From Propionibacteriaceae bacterium (GTDB taxonomy: Bacteria > Actinomycetota > Actinomycetes > Propionibacteriales > Propionibacteriaceae), in contig JAISCH010000304.1 of assembly GCA_031265725.1 (NCBI GenBank), positions 1 through 6,798 on the forward strand: a stretch of DNA of 6,798 nt, read 5' to 3'. The position numbers and the translations under genes are program-made. How positions within the stretch are numbered: position 1 is the stretch's first letter; each line of letters begins with the position of its first letter. Shown here piece by piece: positions 1 to 6,381 of the stretch. Under the pieces are notes generated by a model. It was not told the origin of the DNA. It saw only the letters and a list, made by a program, of their open reading frames with translations, and did not search any database.

Positions 1-53
1 GAATCCTCAGTGCCCCAATTCGCCGTGAGGATCGGCGTCAACAGATCGGTCAC
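1..53 (-). CDS. nuoF: NADH-quinone oxidoreductase subunit F, N-terminal fragment (runs off the left edge)
   Basis: NuoF binds FMN and NADH and carries a [4Fe-4S] cluster; it is where electrons enter complex I. Only the first 17 codons are visible, starting at a GTG: (M)[16 protein letters not shown]. The 'LTPxLTxxW' opening resembles the start of actinobacterial NuoF proteins as I recall them. The FMN and NADH sites lie outside the window. The GTG overlaps the nuoE stop as GTGA (50-53), the same coupling seen at the upstream junctions, and a G-rich Shine-Dalgarno sits just before it. The call rests on operon order and this short N-terminus; the protein beyond the edge cannot be judged. Confidence 0.85.
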   Translation of the reverse strand, partial: MTDLLTPILTANWGTED

Positions 54-793
54 TTCTCCCCCTGCTTCTTCGCTGCCTTGGCGGGCGGGACACTCGGTGC
101 CTTCCAACCTTTCTCAGCGGCGACTTTGAGCCCGCGCAGCGACGCCTCGCCAGCGCTCGGCCCCTCGTCGGCGAGCCCGTCCGGGAAACCGGCCAACACT
201 CGTTCAGCTTCTCGCCAAGAGGTGATCGCCGCACCCCTGGTCGAACGCACTTCCTTGCCAGCGGCCAGATCGTCCAGAATCTGCTCCGCCTTGGCCGGGG
301 TCATATTGTCCATGAACTCCCAGTTGACCATCATCACCGGCGCGAAGTCGCAGGCGGCGTTGCACTCCAGCCTCTCCAAGGAGAACGTGCCGTCAGCGGT
401 GGTCTCGTCCGGGCCGATGCCGAGCTTGCGCTCAACGCATTCCAACAGGGCGTCGCCGCCCATCACCGCGCACAGCGCCGTCGTGCAGACCCCGATGTGG
501 TGCTTGCCCGCTGGACGGCGGTGGTACATGGTGTAGAAGGTGGCCACTCCGGAGACTTGTGCGGCGGTGATGCCAAGGATCTCCGCGCAGGCCGTCACTC
601 CGGCCGGGGAAATCCGCCCGTCGTAGCTCTGCACCAGGTGCAGCATCGGCAGCAGCGCCGAACGCGGCTGCGGATAGCGGGCCGCCAATTCCCGCAACTC
701 GGCCCTGGCCGCATCGTCGATATTGGTCTGCCGGTCGGAGAAGTCAATCCCGCCCGAGTCGGGGAAATACGACTTGAACTCATGTCCACTCAT
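50..793 (-). CDS. nuoE: NADH-quinone oxidoreductase subunit E (24 kDa [2Fe-2S] subunit)
   Basis: NuoE partners NuoF in the NADH-oxidising module of complex I and holds the [2Fe-2S] cluster N1a, on the cytoplasmic side. The 247-residue product has a helical N-terminal part (about 20-85) and a thioredoxin-like domain (about 95-175). The four cluster ligands are visible: Cys103 and Cys108 (CTTALC), and Cys144 and Cys148 (CNAAC). The frame stays open 25 codons further upstream, but I start at ATG 793: it has a GGGAGG Shine-Dalgarno 9 bases before it, overlaps the nuoD stop as ATGA, and gives a normal N-terminus, whereas the extra residues are Arg-rich and unlike the family. Residues about 180-247 form a C-terminal extension absent from the shorter enterobacterial protein (about 166 residues); it contains '[13 protein letters not shown]' and ends in a Lys/Ala tail. 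I recall similar extensions in actinobacterial NuoE. Confidence 0.97.
   Translation of the reverse strand: MSGHEFKSYFPDSGGIDFSDRQTNIDDAARAELRELAARYPQPRSALLPMLHLVQSYDGRISPAGVTACAEILGITAAQVSGVATFYTMYHRRPAGKHHIGVCTTALCAVMGGDALLECVERKLGIGPDETTADGTFSLERLECNAACDFAPVMMVNWEFMDNMTPAKAEQILDDLAAGKEVRSTRGAAITSWREAERVLAGFPDGLADEGPSAGEASLRGLKVAAEKGWKAPSVPPAKAAKKQGEK
58..63 (-). promoter_or_regulatory. Ribosome binding site for nuoF
   Basis: Reads AGGGGG on the minus strand, inside the last codons of nuoE, with 4 bases before the GTG start. The spacing is on the short side. Together with the GTGA overlap it supports GTG at 53 as the nuoF start, probably helped by translational coupling from nuoE. Confidence 0.55.
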
Positions 794-2151
794 CGGTCGA
801 CGCCTCCCATCACCGGGTCGATAGACCCCAAGCAGACCACGATGTCGGCGAGCATCCCGCCCTCGCACTGGATCGGCACCGACTGCAGATGGTTGAAGCC
901 GGGGTCGCGCATATGCACCCGGAACGGCCGCGCGCCGCCGTCGGAGACCACATGGCAGCCGATCTCACCCTTCGGGCTCTCAATCGGCACATACGCCTGC
1001 CCGACCGGCACTCGGTAGCCCTCAGTGACCACTTTGAAATGGTGGATCAAATCTTCCATCGACTGCCCCATGATCTTCTTCACATGTTCATGCGAATTGC
1101 CCTGGCCGTCCGGGCCGAGCGCCAATTCGGACGGGGAGCCGATCTTCGCGTTCTCCACCATCACCGGCTGGCCGACGGAGGCCTCCAGCTTGTCACAGGC
1201 CTGTTTGACGATCTTCAGCGACTCCCACATCTCTGCCAGCCGCACCCGGAACCGCCCGTAGGCGTCACAGGTGTCCCAGGTGATCACGTCGAAGTCGTAG
1301 TCCTGATAGCCGCAGTACGGCTGCTGCTTGCGCAGGTCCCAGCCATAGCCGGTGCAGCGCAGGATCGGCCCGGTCACGCCGAGGGCCATGCAGGCGCTCA
1401 GGTCTTGGTAGCCGATGTCACACATCCGGCCTTTGAAGATCGGATTCTCGTTGCAGAAGGCCGCGTACTCGGGGAAGTGCTTGTCCAGCCATTTGATCAG
1501 GTCGCGCAGCTCCGCGATGGCGTTCTCCGGGAGGTCGTTGGACACCCCGCCAGGACGCAGGTAGGCATGGTTCATCCGCAGGCCGGTGACCGCCTCGAAG
1601 AAGTCGAGGATACGCTCCCGCTCGCGGAATCCGATCGTCATCATCGTCAGCGCGCCGATCTCCATCCCACCGGTACCGACAGCGATCAGATGGGAGGCGA
1701 TCCGGCACAACTCCATGAAGAGCACCCGGATGTCCTTGGCCCGCTGTGGGATCTCGTCCTCGATCCCAAGCAGTCGCTCCACCGCGAGGCAGTAGGCGGC
1801 CTCGTTGAAGATCGGGGCCACGTAGTCCATCCGGGTGACGAACGCGGAGCCCTGATTCCAGCTCCGGTACTCCATATTCTTCTCGATGCCGCTGTGCAGG
1901 AAGCCGATGCCGGGGCGGGCCGACAAGACGGTCTCTCCGTCGCATTCCACCATCAGCCGGAGCACGCCGTGAGTGGACGGGTGCTGCGGCCCCATATTGA
2001 TGACCAGCGTCTCGTCACCGCGCTCGGCTTGGGCTTTGGCGATGGCGTCGAAGTCGCCCGGTCCGGCAGCGGTGTAGGCGGTGGCGTCGGAGTCGCCGTC
2101 AGCGGCGTAGACATCTTCGGCGTCGGGAGTGGCAATTCGTTCGGGAGTCAT
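790..2151 (-). CDS. nuoD: NADH-quinone oxidoreductase subunit D (49 kDa subunit)
   Basis: NuoD forms, with NuoB, the quinone-binding pocket where the peripheral arm meets the membrane; it evolved from a [NiFe]-hydrogenase large subunit and holds no metal. The 453-residue product carries the family hallmarks: [10 protein letters not shown] at 53-62, [11 protein letters not shown] around 86-96, TRMDY ending at Tyr110, and the C-terminal [12 protein letters not shown]. His61 and Tyr110 align by motif and by their 49-residue spacing with Thermus Nqo4 His38 and Tyr87, the residues that hold the quinone headgroup. Residues 1-48 are an acidic, Ala-rich leader before the conserved core. ATG 2151 has GGAGGAA (2158-2164) 6 bases before it and overlaps the nuoC stop as ATGA. 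By my count there are 13 cysteines, many for a clusterless subunit. NuoC is a separate gene here, not fused to NuoD as in E. coli. Confidence 0.98.
   Translation of the reverse strand: MTPERIATPDAEDVYAADGDSDATAYTAAGPGDFDAIAKAQAERGDETLVINMGPQHPSTHGVLRLMVECDGETVLSARPGIGFLHSGIEKNMEYRSWNQGSAFVTRMDYVAPIFNEAAYCLAVERLLGIEDEIPQRAKDIRVLFMELCRIASHLIAVGTGGMEIGALTMMTIGFRERERILDFFEAVTGLRMNHAYLRPGGVSNDLPENAIAELRDLIKWLDKHFPEYAAFCNENPIFKGRMCDIGYQDLSACMALGVTGPILRCTGYGWDLRKQQPYCGYQDYDFDVITWDTCDAYGRFRVRLAEMWESLKIVKQACDKLEASVGQPVMVENAKIGSPSELALGPDGQGNSHEHVKKIMGQSMEDLIHHFKVVTEGYRVPVGQAYVPIESPKGEIGCHVVSDGGARPFRVHMRDPGFNHLQSVPIQCEGGMLADIVVCLGSIDPVMGGVDR
803..808 (-). promoter_or_regulatory. Ribosome binding site for nuoE (decides the start)
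   Basis: GGGAGG on the minus strand within the last codons of nuoD, 9 bases before ATG 793. It supports this start over the in-frame candidate at 868, which would extend the gene 75 bases further into nuoD. Confidence 0.8.
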
Positions 2152-2816
2152 CGGTAGTTCCTCCGCTGATCTACTGGCGGCACGACAGCGCCCTTGAATT
2201 CGATGGGAATCCCGCCGAGCGGATAATCCTTGCGCTGCGGATGGCCCACCCAGTCGTCCGGCATCAAAATGCGGGTCAAGTGCGGGTGCTGGTCGAAAAT
2301 GACTCCGAACATGTCCCAGGTCTCCCGCTCGTGCCAGTCAGCGGCCGGATAGGTCGCCACCACACTGGGCAGATGGGGGTCGTCGGCCGGACAGGACACC
2401 TCCAGGCGCAGCCGGCGGTTGTGCGTCATCGACTGCAGATGATAGACAACGTGGAATTCCGCGCCGGTCATCGCCGGGTAATGCACCCCGGAGACCGACA
2501 TGCAGCACTCGAAACGCAGCTTGGCGTCGTCGCGGAGGGCCTTGACGACCTCGCTGAGCTTGGCCCGGGGAATGTGCAGGGTCAACTCCCCACGGTCGAA
2601 GACGACCTGCTGGAAAGGCTCGGCCACCAGCTCGGCCAGTCTGGCGATCACCTCGTCATACCAGGGGCCGAAAGGCGGCTCGGAGCCGGTCGGCGGGGTG
2701 ACTGTGCGGACGATGCCGCCGTACCCGGAAGTGTCGCCGCTGCCTTCGCCCCACATGCCCCGTCTGGTGCTGATCGGCGGCGCGGGCACAGCCGCGACGG
2801 GCAGATTCTCACTCAT
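2148..2816 (-). CDS. nuoC: NADH-quinone oxidoreductase subunit C (30 kDa subunit)
   Basis: NuoC is a cofactor-free scaffold of the connecting module of complex I, packed against NuoD and NuoB. The 222-residue product has the 30 kDa-subunit domain from about residue 55 to 205. Its signature region is intact: [10 protein letters not shown] at 163-172, [13 protein letters not shown] around 177-189 and RKDYPLGG at 195-202. Residues 1-50 are a Pro/Gly-rich leader containing the actinobacterial-type segment [16 protein letters not shown] (19-34). The start at ATG 2816 overlaps the nuoB stop as ATGA, with AAGGGG (2825-2830) 8 bases upstream. The stop overlaps the nuoD start in the same way, so nuoB-C-D are probably translationally coupled. 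Confidence 0.97.
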   Translation of the reverse strand: MSENLPVAAVPAPPISTRRGMWGEGSGDTSGYGGIVRTVTPPTGSEPPFGPWYDEVIARLAELVAEPFQQVVFDRGELTLHIPRAKLSEVVKALRDDAKLRFECCMSVSGVHYPAMTGAEFHVVYHLQSMTHNRRLRLEVSCPADDPHLPSVVATYPAADWHERETWDMFGVIFDQHPHLTRILMPDDWVGHPQRKDYPLGGIPIEFKGAVVPPVDQRRNYR

Positions 2817-3394
2817 CGCATCAACCCCTTCAACTCATGGGTCGCCGGAGCCTGCAGCGCGGCGGCCTCAGCCTCGGCGTACTCGGCCAATTCGTGCTTC
2901 GCCATCGGCCGCTTCATCACGACGTCCTTCTTCAGCTTGAACATGGCGTCGATCAGCATGTCCGGACGGGGCGGGCAGCCCGGGATATACATATCCACCG
3001 GGATCACATGGTCCCCGCCCTGGATGACCGCGTAGTTGTTGAACATGCCGCCGGAGGAGGCGCACGCGCCCATCGCAATCACCCACTTCGGGTTGGGCAT
3101 CTGGTCGTAGACCTGCCGCATCGCCGGAGCCATCTTCTGACTCACCCGGCCGGAGATGATCATCAGGTCGGCCTGCCTGGGCGAGGCGCGGAAGACTTCC
3201 TGGCCCCAGCGTCCAGAATCGAAGCGCGGCGTGCCGTAAGCCATCATCTCAATGGCGCAGCAGGCCAGCCCGAAGGTGGCCGGCCAGAACGAGGCCTGCC
3301 GCATCCATCCGAAGACTGCTTCCAAGCTGGTCAGGATTATTCCGTTGGGAAGGTGGTTCTCAATGCCGTCGGTCAGGAAATTGTGCTCAGCCAT
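2813..3394 (-). CDS. nuoB: NADH-quinone oxidoreductase subunit B (PSST subunit, cluster N2)
   Basis: NuoB holds the terminal [4Fe-4S] cluster N2, which passes electrons to quinone. The 193-residue product shows all four ligands: adjacent Cys45-Cys46 (GLACCAIEM), Cys111 (MGACASSGG) and Cys140 (YIPGCPPRP). This numbering matches what I recall for the Thermus homologue. The strongly conserved [25 protein letters not shown] region (positions 55-79) and [10 protein letters not shown] follow the first cysteine pair. Residues about 165-193 form an Ala/Glu-rich C-terminal tail beyond the core fold. ATG 3394 has a strong GAGGAGG Shine-Dalgarno (3399-3405) that overlaps the nuoA stop codon, and there are 9 bases between nuoA and nuoB. 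No residue expected for the cluster is missing. Confidence 0.98.
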   Translation of the reverse strand: MAEHNFLTDGIENHLPNGIILTSLEAVFGWMRQASFWPATFGLACCAIEMMAYGTPRFDSGRWGQEVFRASPRQADLMIISGRVSQKMAPAMRQVYDQMPNPKWVIAMGACASSGGMFNNYAVIQGGDHVIPVDMYIPGCPPRPDMLIDAMFKLKKDVVMKRPMAKHELAEYAEAEAAALQAPATHELKGLMR

Positions 3395-3403
3395 TTGTCC
3401 TCC

Positions 3404-3763
3404 TCAGTCCCACTCCAGGCCGCCACGTCGCCAGATGTAGATATAGGCGACGAAGACTGTCGCCATGAACAGCAGCATCTCCACCAGCGCGAACAGGCCC
3501 AACTGGTTGAACGACACCGCCCAGGGGTACAAGAAGACGATCTCGATGTCGAAGATGATGTAGAGCATGGCGATCAGGTAGTACTTGATCGGGAACTTGC
3601 CGCCGCCTGGAGGCTCTGGAGTCGGGTCGATGCCGCACTCGTAAGACTCGTACTTGGTCTTGTTGCGACGGCGCGGCCCGAGGATGGCGCTCAAGAAGAT
3701 CGCAACAGCCAAAAAAAGCGCCGCCAAGGCCATGACCCCCAGCAGGGGAACATACGGACTCAT
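3404..3763 (-). CDS. nuoA: NADH-quinone oxidoreductase subunit A (membrane subunit, ND3 homologue)
   Basis: NuoA is a small membrane subunit of complex I at the junction with the quinone-binding module. The 119-residue product has three hydrophobic segments, about 5-29, 60-80 and 87-110, as expected for ND3/NuoA. The loop after the first helix carries KYESYECGIDP (38-47), whose Cys43 corresponds by motif to the mitochondrial ND3 loop cysteine. Helix 2 has the conserved acidic residues in YIIFDIEIVFLYPWA (Asp72 and Glu74). ATG 3763 has GAAGGGA (3775-3781) 11 bases upstream, a slightly long spacing; no better in-frame start exists and the N-terminus is normal. It follows the reductase gene after 28 bases, so it is either the second gene of a reductase-nuo transcript or starts from an internal promoter not clearly visible here. 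Confidence 0.98.
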   Translation of the reverse strand: MSPYVPLLGVMALAALFLAVAIFLSAILGPRRRNKTKYESYECGIDPTPEPPGGGKFPIKYYLIAMLYIIFDIEIVFLYPWAVSFNQLGLFALVEMLLFMATVFVAYIYIWRRGGLEWD

Positions 3764-3791
3764 CGGTTCACCGGTCCCTTCAAGTCATTCA

Positions 3792-5066
3792 TCACGCGGA
3801 AGGCGCAATTCTCGCCAACGCGGTGATGATCCTATCCATCCAATCACCATCTCGCGTGTCATACAGGTGAGCAAGCAATTTCATTGTGAATTTCATCAAC
3901 ACTGGACGCGGCAATCCATAACGGGTACAGACACGCATCACCTCTGGCCTGCCGATAAGTGCGACGAAAATTTGACCGAGCCGGAAGTATCCTCCCCACT
4001 CCGCCTTGAGCCGGGCCGGATAGCCGCCAAGCGCTCTCTCTGCGGCATCCGTGCCCACACCCCTAAAGTATGCATCCGCGACGGCGTCCGCTGCCATTTC
4101 TGCAGACTCCATCGCGTAGGCTATACCCTCCCCGTTGAACGGGCTGACCATTCCGCCCGCGTCCCCGACCAGCAGCAGGCCCCGGCAGTAGGCGGGTTGC
4201 CGGTTGAAGCACATCGGCAGGGCGGCCGATCCGACTTCTCCGACCTGGTTCTCCGGGGTGAAACCCCAAGACGGCGGGGTGCTGGCCAGCCAGGTCCGCA
4301 GCAATTCGCGGTAATTCGTCTTACCGAAGGCCTTGCTGGAGTTGAGCATTCCCAAACCGACGTTGCAAGTGCCGTCGCCCATGCCGAAAGCCCAGCCGTA
4401 GCCGGGCAGCAGCTTCGACTTCCCCGGCTCGCCGTCCCACAGCTCCAACCACGACCCCAGGTAGTCGTCATCGCTGCGCGGCGATTTGAAGTAGGCGCGG
4501 GCGGCCACCCCCATCGGCCGGTCGTTGCGCTTGTGGATGCCCAAAGCTGTCGCCAGCCGGGCCGAATTGCCGTCTGCGGCCACCACCACCGGCGCGGTGA
4601 ACCTCGGCCCGTCAGCGGTGTCCACCCCGACGATCCGGCCCCTCGCCTCGTCGATGACCGGCGTGGTCACGGTGGTCTGCTGATAGAACTTCGCCCCAGC
4701 CTTTACCGCACGCCCGGCGAGCGCCTGGTCCAAGTCTTTGCGGGAACGCACCAGGCCGTAGGGCGGGAATTCCTTGAGCTCGGGCCAGGGCAGTTCAAAA
4801 GGCCTCACCCGGCCGCCGTACACCCTAAGCCCCTTGTTGCGGATCCAGCCAGTCGTATCTACACCGAGCCGGAGCAATTGCTTGACCGCGCGCGGGGTCA
4901 ACCCGTCGCCGCACACCTTCTCCCGGGGGAAACTGGTCTTCTCCAACAGCGCGACCTGCAAGCCGCGTTCCGCCAGATATGCCGCTGCCGTGGCACCGGC
5001 CGGACCCGCGCCGACAACCACAACATCTGCTTCAACTACCTCCGTGGGAGCGGTGGCAGCAGACAT
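3792..5066 (-). CDS. FAD-dependent geranylgeranyl reductase family oxidoreductase (possible menaquinone isoprenyl reductase)
   Basis: Members of this flavoprotein family hydrogenate isoprene double bonds in chlorophyll, archaeal lipid or menaquinone side chains; mycobacterial MenJ saturates one unit of the menaquinone tail. The 424-residue product has the N-terminal dinucleotide fold VVVVGAGPAGATAAAY (15-30), the family Cys-Gly motif REKVCGDGL (48-56, Cys52), ADGNSAR (164-170), and the second FAD motif LLLVGDAGGMVSPFNGEGIA (297-316). Length fits the family (about 400-430). The frame stays open 28 codons further upstream, but I choose ATG 5066: GGAG (5072-5075) lies 5 bases before it, while the extra residues are Trp-rich, unlike the family, and would overlap proA by 20 bases. 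It stands 28 bases before nuoA. Acting on menaquinone is inferred from that position; another isoprenoid substrate is possible. The last ~180 coding bases are visibly less G+C-rich than the rest. Confidence 0.9.
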   Translation of the reverse strand: MSAATAPTEVVEADVVVVGAGPAGATAAAYLAERGLQVALLEKTSFPREKVCGDGLTPRAVKQLLRLGVDTTGWIRNKGLRVYGGRVRPFELPWPELKEFPPYGLVRSRKDLDQALAGRAVKAGAKFYQQTTVTTPVIDEARGRIVGVDTADGPRFTAPVVVAADGNSARLATALGIHKRNDRPMGVAARAYFKSPRSDDDYLGSWLELWDGEPGKSKLLPGYGWAFGMGDGTCNVGLGMLNSSKAFGKTNYRELLRTWLASTPPSWGFTPENQVGEVGSAALPMCFNRQPAYCRGLLLVGDAGGMVSPFNGEGIAYAMESAEMAADAVADAYFRGVGTDAAERALGGYPARLKAEWGGYFRLGQIFVALIGRPEVMRVCTRYGLPRPVLMKFTMKLLAHLYDTRDGDWMDRIITALARIAPSA

Positions 5067-5071
5067 ACGTA

Positions 5072-5075
5072 CTCC
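5072..5075 (-). promoter_or_regulatory. Ribosome binding site for the reductase gene (decides the start)
   Basis: GGAG on the minus strand, 5 bases before ATG 5066. It favours this start over the in-frame candidate at 5150. It overlaps one edge of the imperfect palindrome at 5073-5084. Confidence 0.65.
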
Positions 5076-5084
5076 AAAGTTGGA
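5073..5084. repeat. Short imperfect palindrome TCCAA-AG-TTGGA
   Basis: Two 5-base arms, TCCAA (5073-5077) and TTGGA (5080-5084), are separated by 2 bases. The centre is 12-13 bases before the reductase ATG and one arm overlaps its Shine-Dalgarno. The symmetry is directly visible. A role as an operator is speculative, and a palindrome this short can occur by chance. Confidence 0.35.
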
Positions 5085-5130
5085 AACAGTGATGAGTCGA
5101 GTCTGCCAGAAACACCAGCCCGACCGCCAT

Positions 5131-6381
5131 TCAGCAGCGCGTTTGACCATCGCCCTCGACTATGTATTTTGTCGAAGTCATCTCCAACAGGCCCATCGGG
5201 CCGCGCGCATGCAGCTTCTGGGTGGAGATGCCGATCTCCGCGCCAAAGCCGAATTCGCCCCCGTCCACAAACCGGGAAGAGGCGTTCACCAGCACTGCCG
5301 CAGCGTCCACAGCGGCGGTGAAGTGGTCGGTGGCGCTGCGGTCCTGGGCGATGATCGTCTCGGAATGGCCGCTGGAGTATCGGCCGATGTGGGCGATGGC
5401 GGCGTCGATATTCTCCACCACGTCCACGGCCAGGTCGAGGGACAGGTATTCGGCGGCGAATTCATCCGGTGCGGCCGGAACGACATTCGCCGCCCCGGCG
5501 CAGAATTCATTGGCGGCGGGTGTGACATGCAGCACGACTCCGGCCAGCGCCATCGTCTCAGCCACTCTCGGCAGCAGGGCGGCCCCGACGCGTTCATGCA
5601 CCAACAGCGTCTCGACCGCATTGCACACCCCTGGGCGCTGCGTCTTGGCGTTGACCAGGATCGCCAAAGCCATTTCCAGGTCGGCGGATTGGTCCACGTA
5701 GAGGTGGCAATTGCCTGCACCGGTCGCTATCACCGGCACTGAGGACTCCTCGACCACCGCCTTGATCAGCCCGGCTCCCCCACGCGGGATCAACACGTCG
5801 ACCAGCCCGCGCGCGTGCATCAGCTCCGCCGTCACCGCGCGGTCCCCCTCGACCAATTGCACTGCGGCGACCGGCAGCCCAGCATTGGCCAAGCCCTGCC
5901 GCAGCGCGGCCACAATGGCCCGGTTCGAGTTGACCGCCGTGGACGATCCGCGCAGCAGCGCCGCGTTGCCCGCCTTCACACAGATGCCAGCCGCGTCGAC
6001 GGTGACATTCGGCCGGGACTCGTAGATGATCCCGATGACGCCTAGCGGAACTCGCACCTGCCGGACCCGGACCCCGTTGGCCATCGTCCAACCGCGTGCC
6101 ACGTCGCCGCCCTGGTCCGGGAGGTCGCCCAACCGCAGCAAGGCCCGGATGATCTGGTCGACGCGCTGGGGGCTGAGGGCGAGCCGGTCGATCAGCGCCT
6201 CGGTGATGCCATTGCTCCGGGCCGCCCGCAGGTCCAATTCATTGGCGGCCAGGATGTCCGCCTCCGCCTCGTGCAATGCCTCCCCCATCGCCGCCAACGC
6301 GGCGTCCTTCTGGGCGCGATTGAGCAGGGCAAGCTCGACTGACGCAGCCTTCGCCGCCTGGGCCTGGTCGATGAAATTCAT
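5131..6381 (-). CDS. proA: Gamma-glutamyl phosphate reductase (glutamate-5-semialdehyde dehydrogenase)
   Basis: ProA reduces gamma-glutamyl phosphate with NADPH to glutamate 5-semialdehyde, the second step of proline synthesis from glutamate, in the cytoplasm. The 416-residue product is full length and belongs to the aldehyde dehydrogenase superfamily. Visible landmarks are GIIYESRPNVTVDAAG (117-132), VDVLIPRGGAGLI (194-206), the catalytic cysteine Cys253 in QRPGVCNAVETLL (248-260), and VENIDAAIAHIGRYSSGHSE (322-341, with the next residues Thr-Ile), which fits the ProA signature pattern as I remember it. The C-terminal STQKLHARGPMGLLEMTSTKY (386-406) is also typical. ATG 6381 overlaps the proB stop as TAATG, with GGAG (6388-6391) 6 bases upstream, so proB and proA are very likely one operon. 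In the actinobacteria I remember, nadD often follows proA; here the reductase-nuo block follows. Confidence 0.98.
   Translation of the reverse strand: MNFIDQAQAAKAASVELALLNRAQKDAALAAMGEALHEAEADILAANELDLRAARSNGITEALIDRLALSPQRVDQIIRALLRLGDLPDQGGDVARGWTMANGVRVRQVRVPLGVIGIIYESRPNVTVDAAGICVKAGNAALLRGSSTAVNSNRAIVAALRQGLANAGLPVAAVQLVEGDRAVTAELMHARGLVDVLIPRGGAGLIKAVVEESSVPVIATGAGNCHLYVDQSADLEMALAILVNAKTQRPGVCNAVETLLVHERVGAALLPRVAETMALAGVVLHVTPAANEFCAGAANVVPAAPDEFAAEYLSLDLAVDVVENIDAAIAHIGRYSSGHSETIIAQDRSATDHFTAAVDAAAVLVNASSRFVDGGEFGFGAEIGISTQKLHARGPMGLLEMTSTKYIVEGDGQTRC

Larger units (their letters stand above)
5067..5130. other. 64-base gap between proA and the reductase gene
   Basis: This is the longest non-coding stretch in the window. 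On the minus strand it holds the reductase ribosome binding site and, just upstream, a 12-base imperfect palindrome. A tandem pentamer GAGTC-GAGTC lies at 5094-5103 on the plus strand. I see no G+C-rich stem followed by a T-run that would terminate transcription after proA, and no convincing -35/-10 pair. A weak promoter or read-through from proBA are both possible. Confidence 0.5.

Noticed and set aside
794..868. In-frame upstream extension of nuoE
   Set aside because: It would add 25 Arg-rich residues and overlap nuoD much further; ATG 793 has a better ribosome binding site and the usual ATGA overlap.
889..2157. A 422-codon plus-strand open frame antisense to nuoD
   Set aside because: It mirrors nuoD almost exactly, and the product shows no family motif; it is a by-product of codon bias.
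3764..3775. Small inverted repeats (CGGT-TC-ACCG, and ACCGGT) in the nuoA leader
   Set aside because: Stems are 3-4 bases with tiny loops and there is no T-run; too weak to call a terminator or regulatory hairpin.
2837..3826. A 329-codon plus-strand open frame antisense to nuoA and nuoB
   Set aside because: It lies across two conserved genes and their junction, and the His/Arg/Gln-rich product looks non-natural.
5067..5150. In-frame upstream extension of the reductase
   Set aside because: It would add 28 Trp-rich residues before the family N-terminus and overlap the proA end; ATG 5066 has GGAG at good spacing.
3654..5321. A 555-codon open frame on the plus strand, antisense to the reductase gene and its flanks
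   Set aside because: It is opposite well-supported genes, spans several gene borders, and its product is low-complexity and rich in Arg, Pro, Gly and His with no recognisable domain. Such frames are expected opposite G+C-rich codons.
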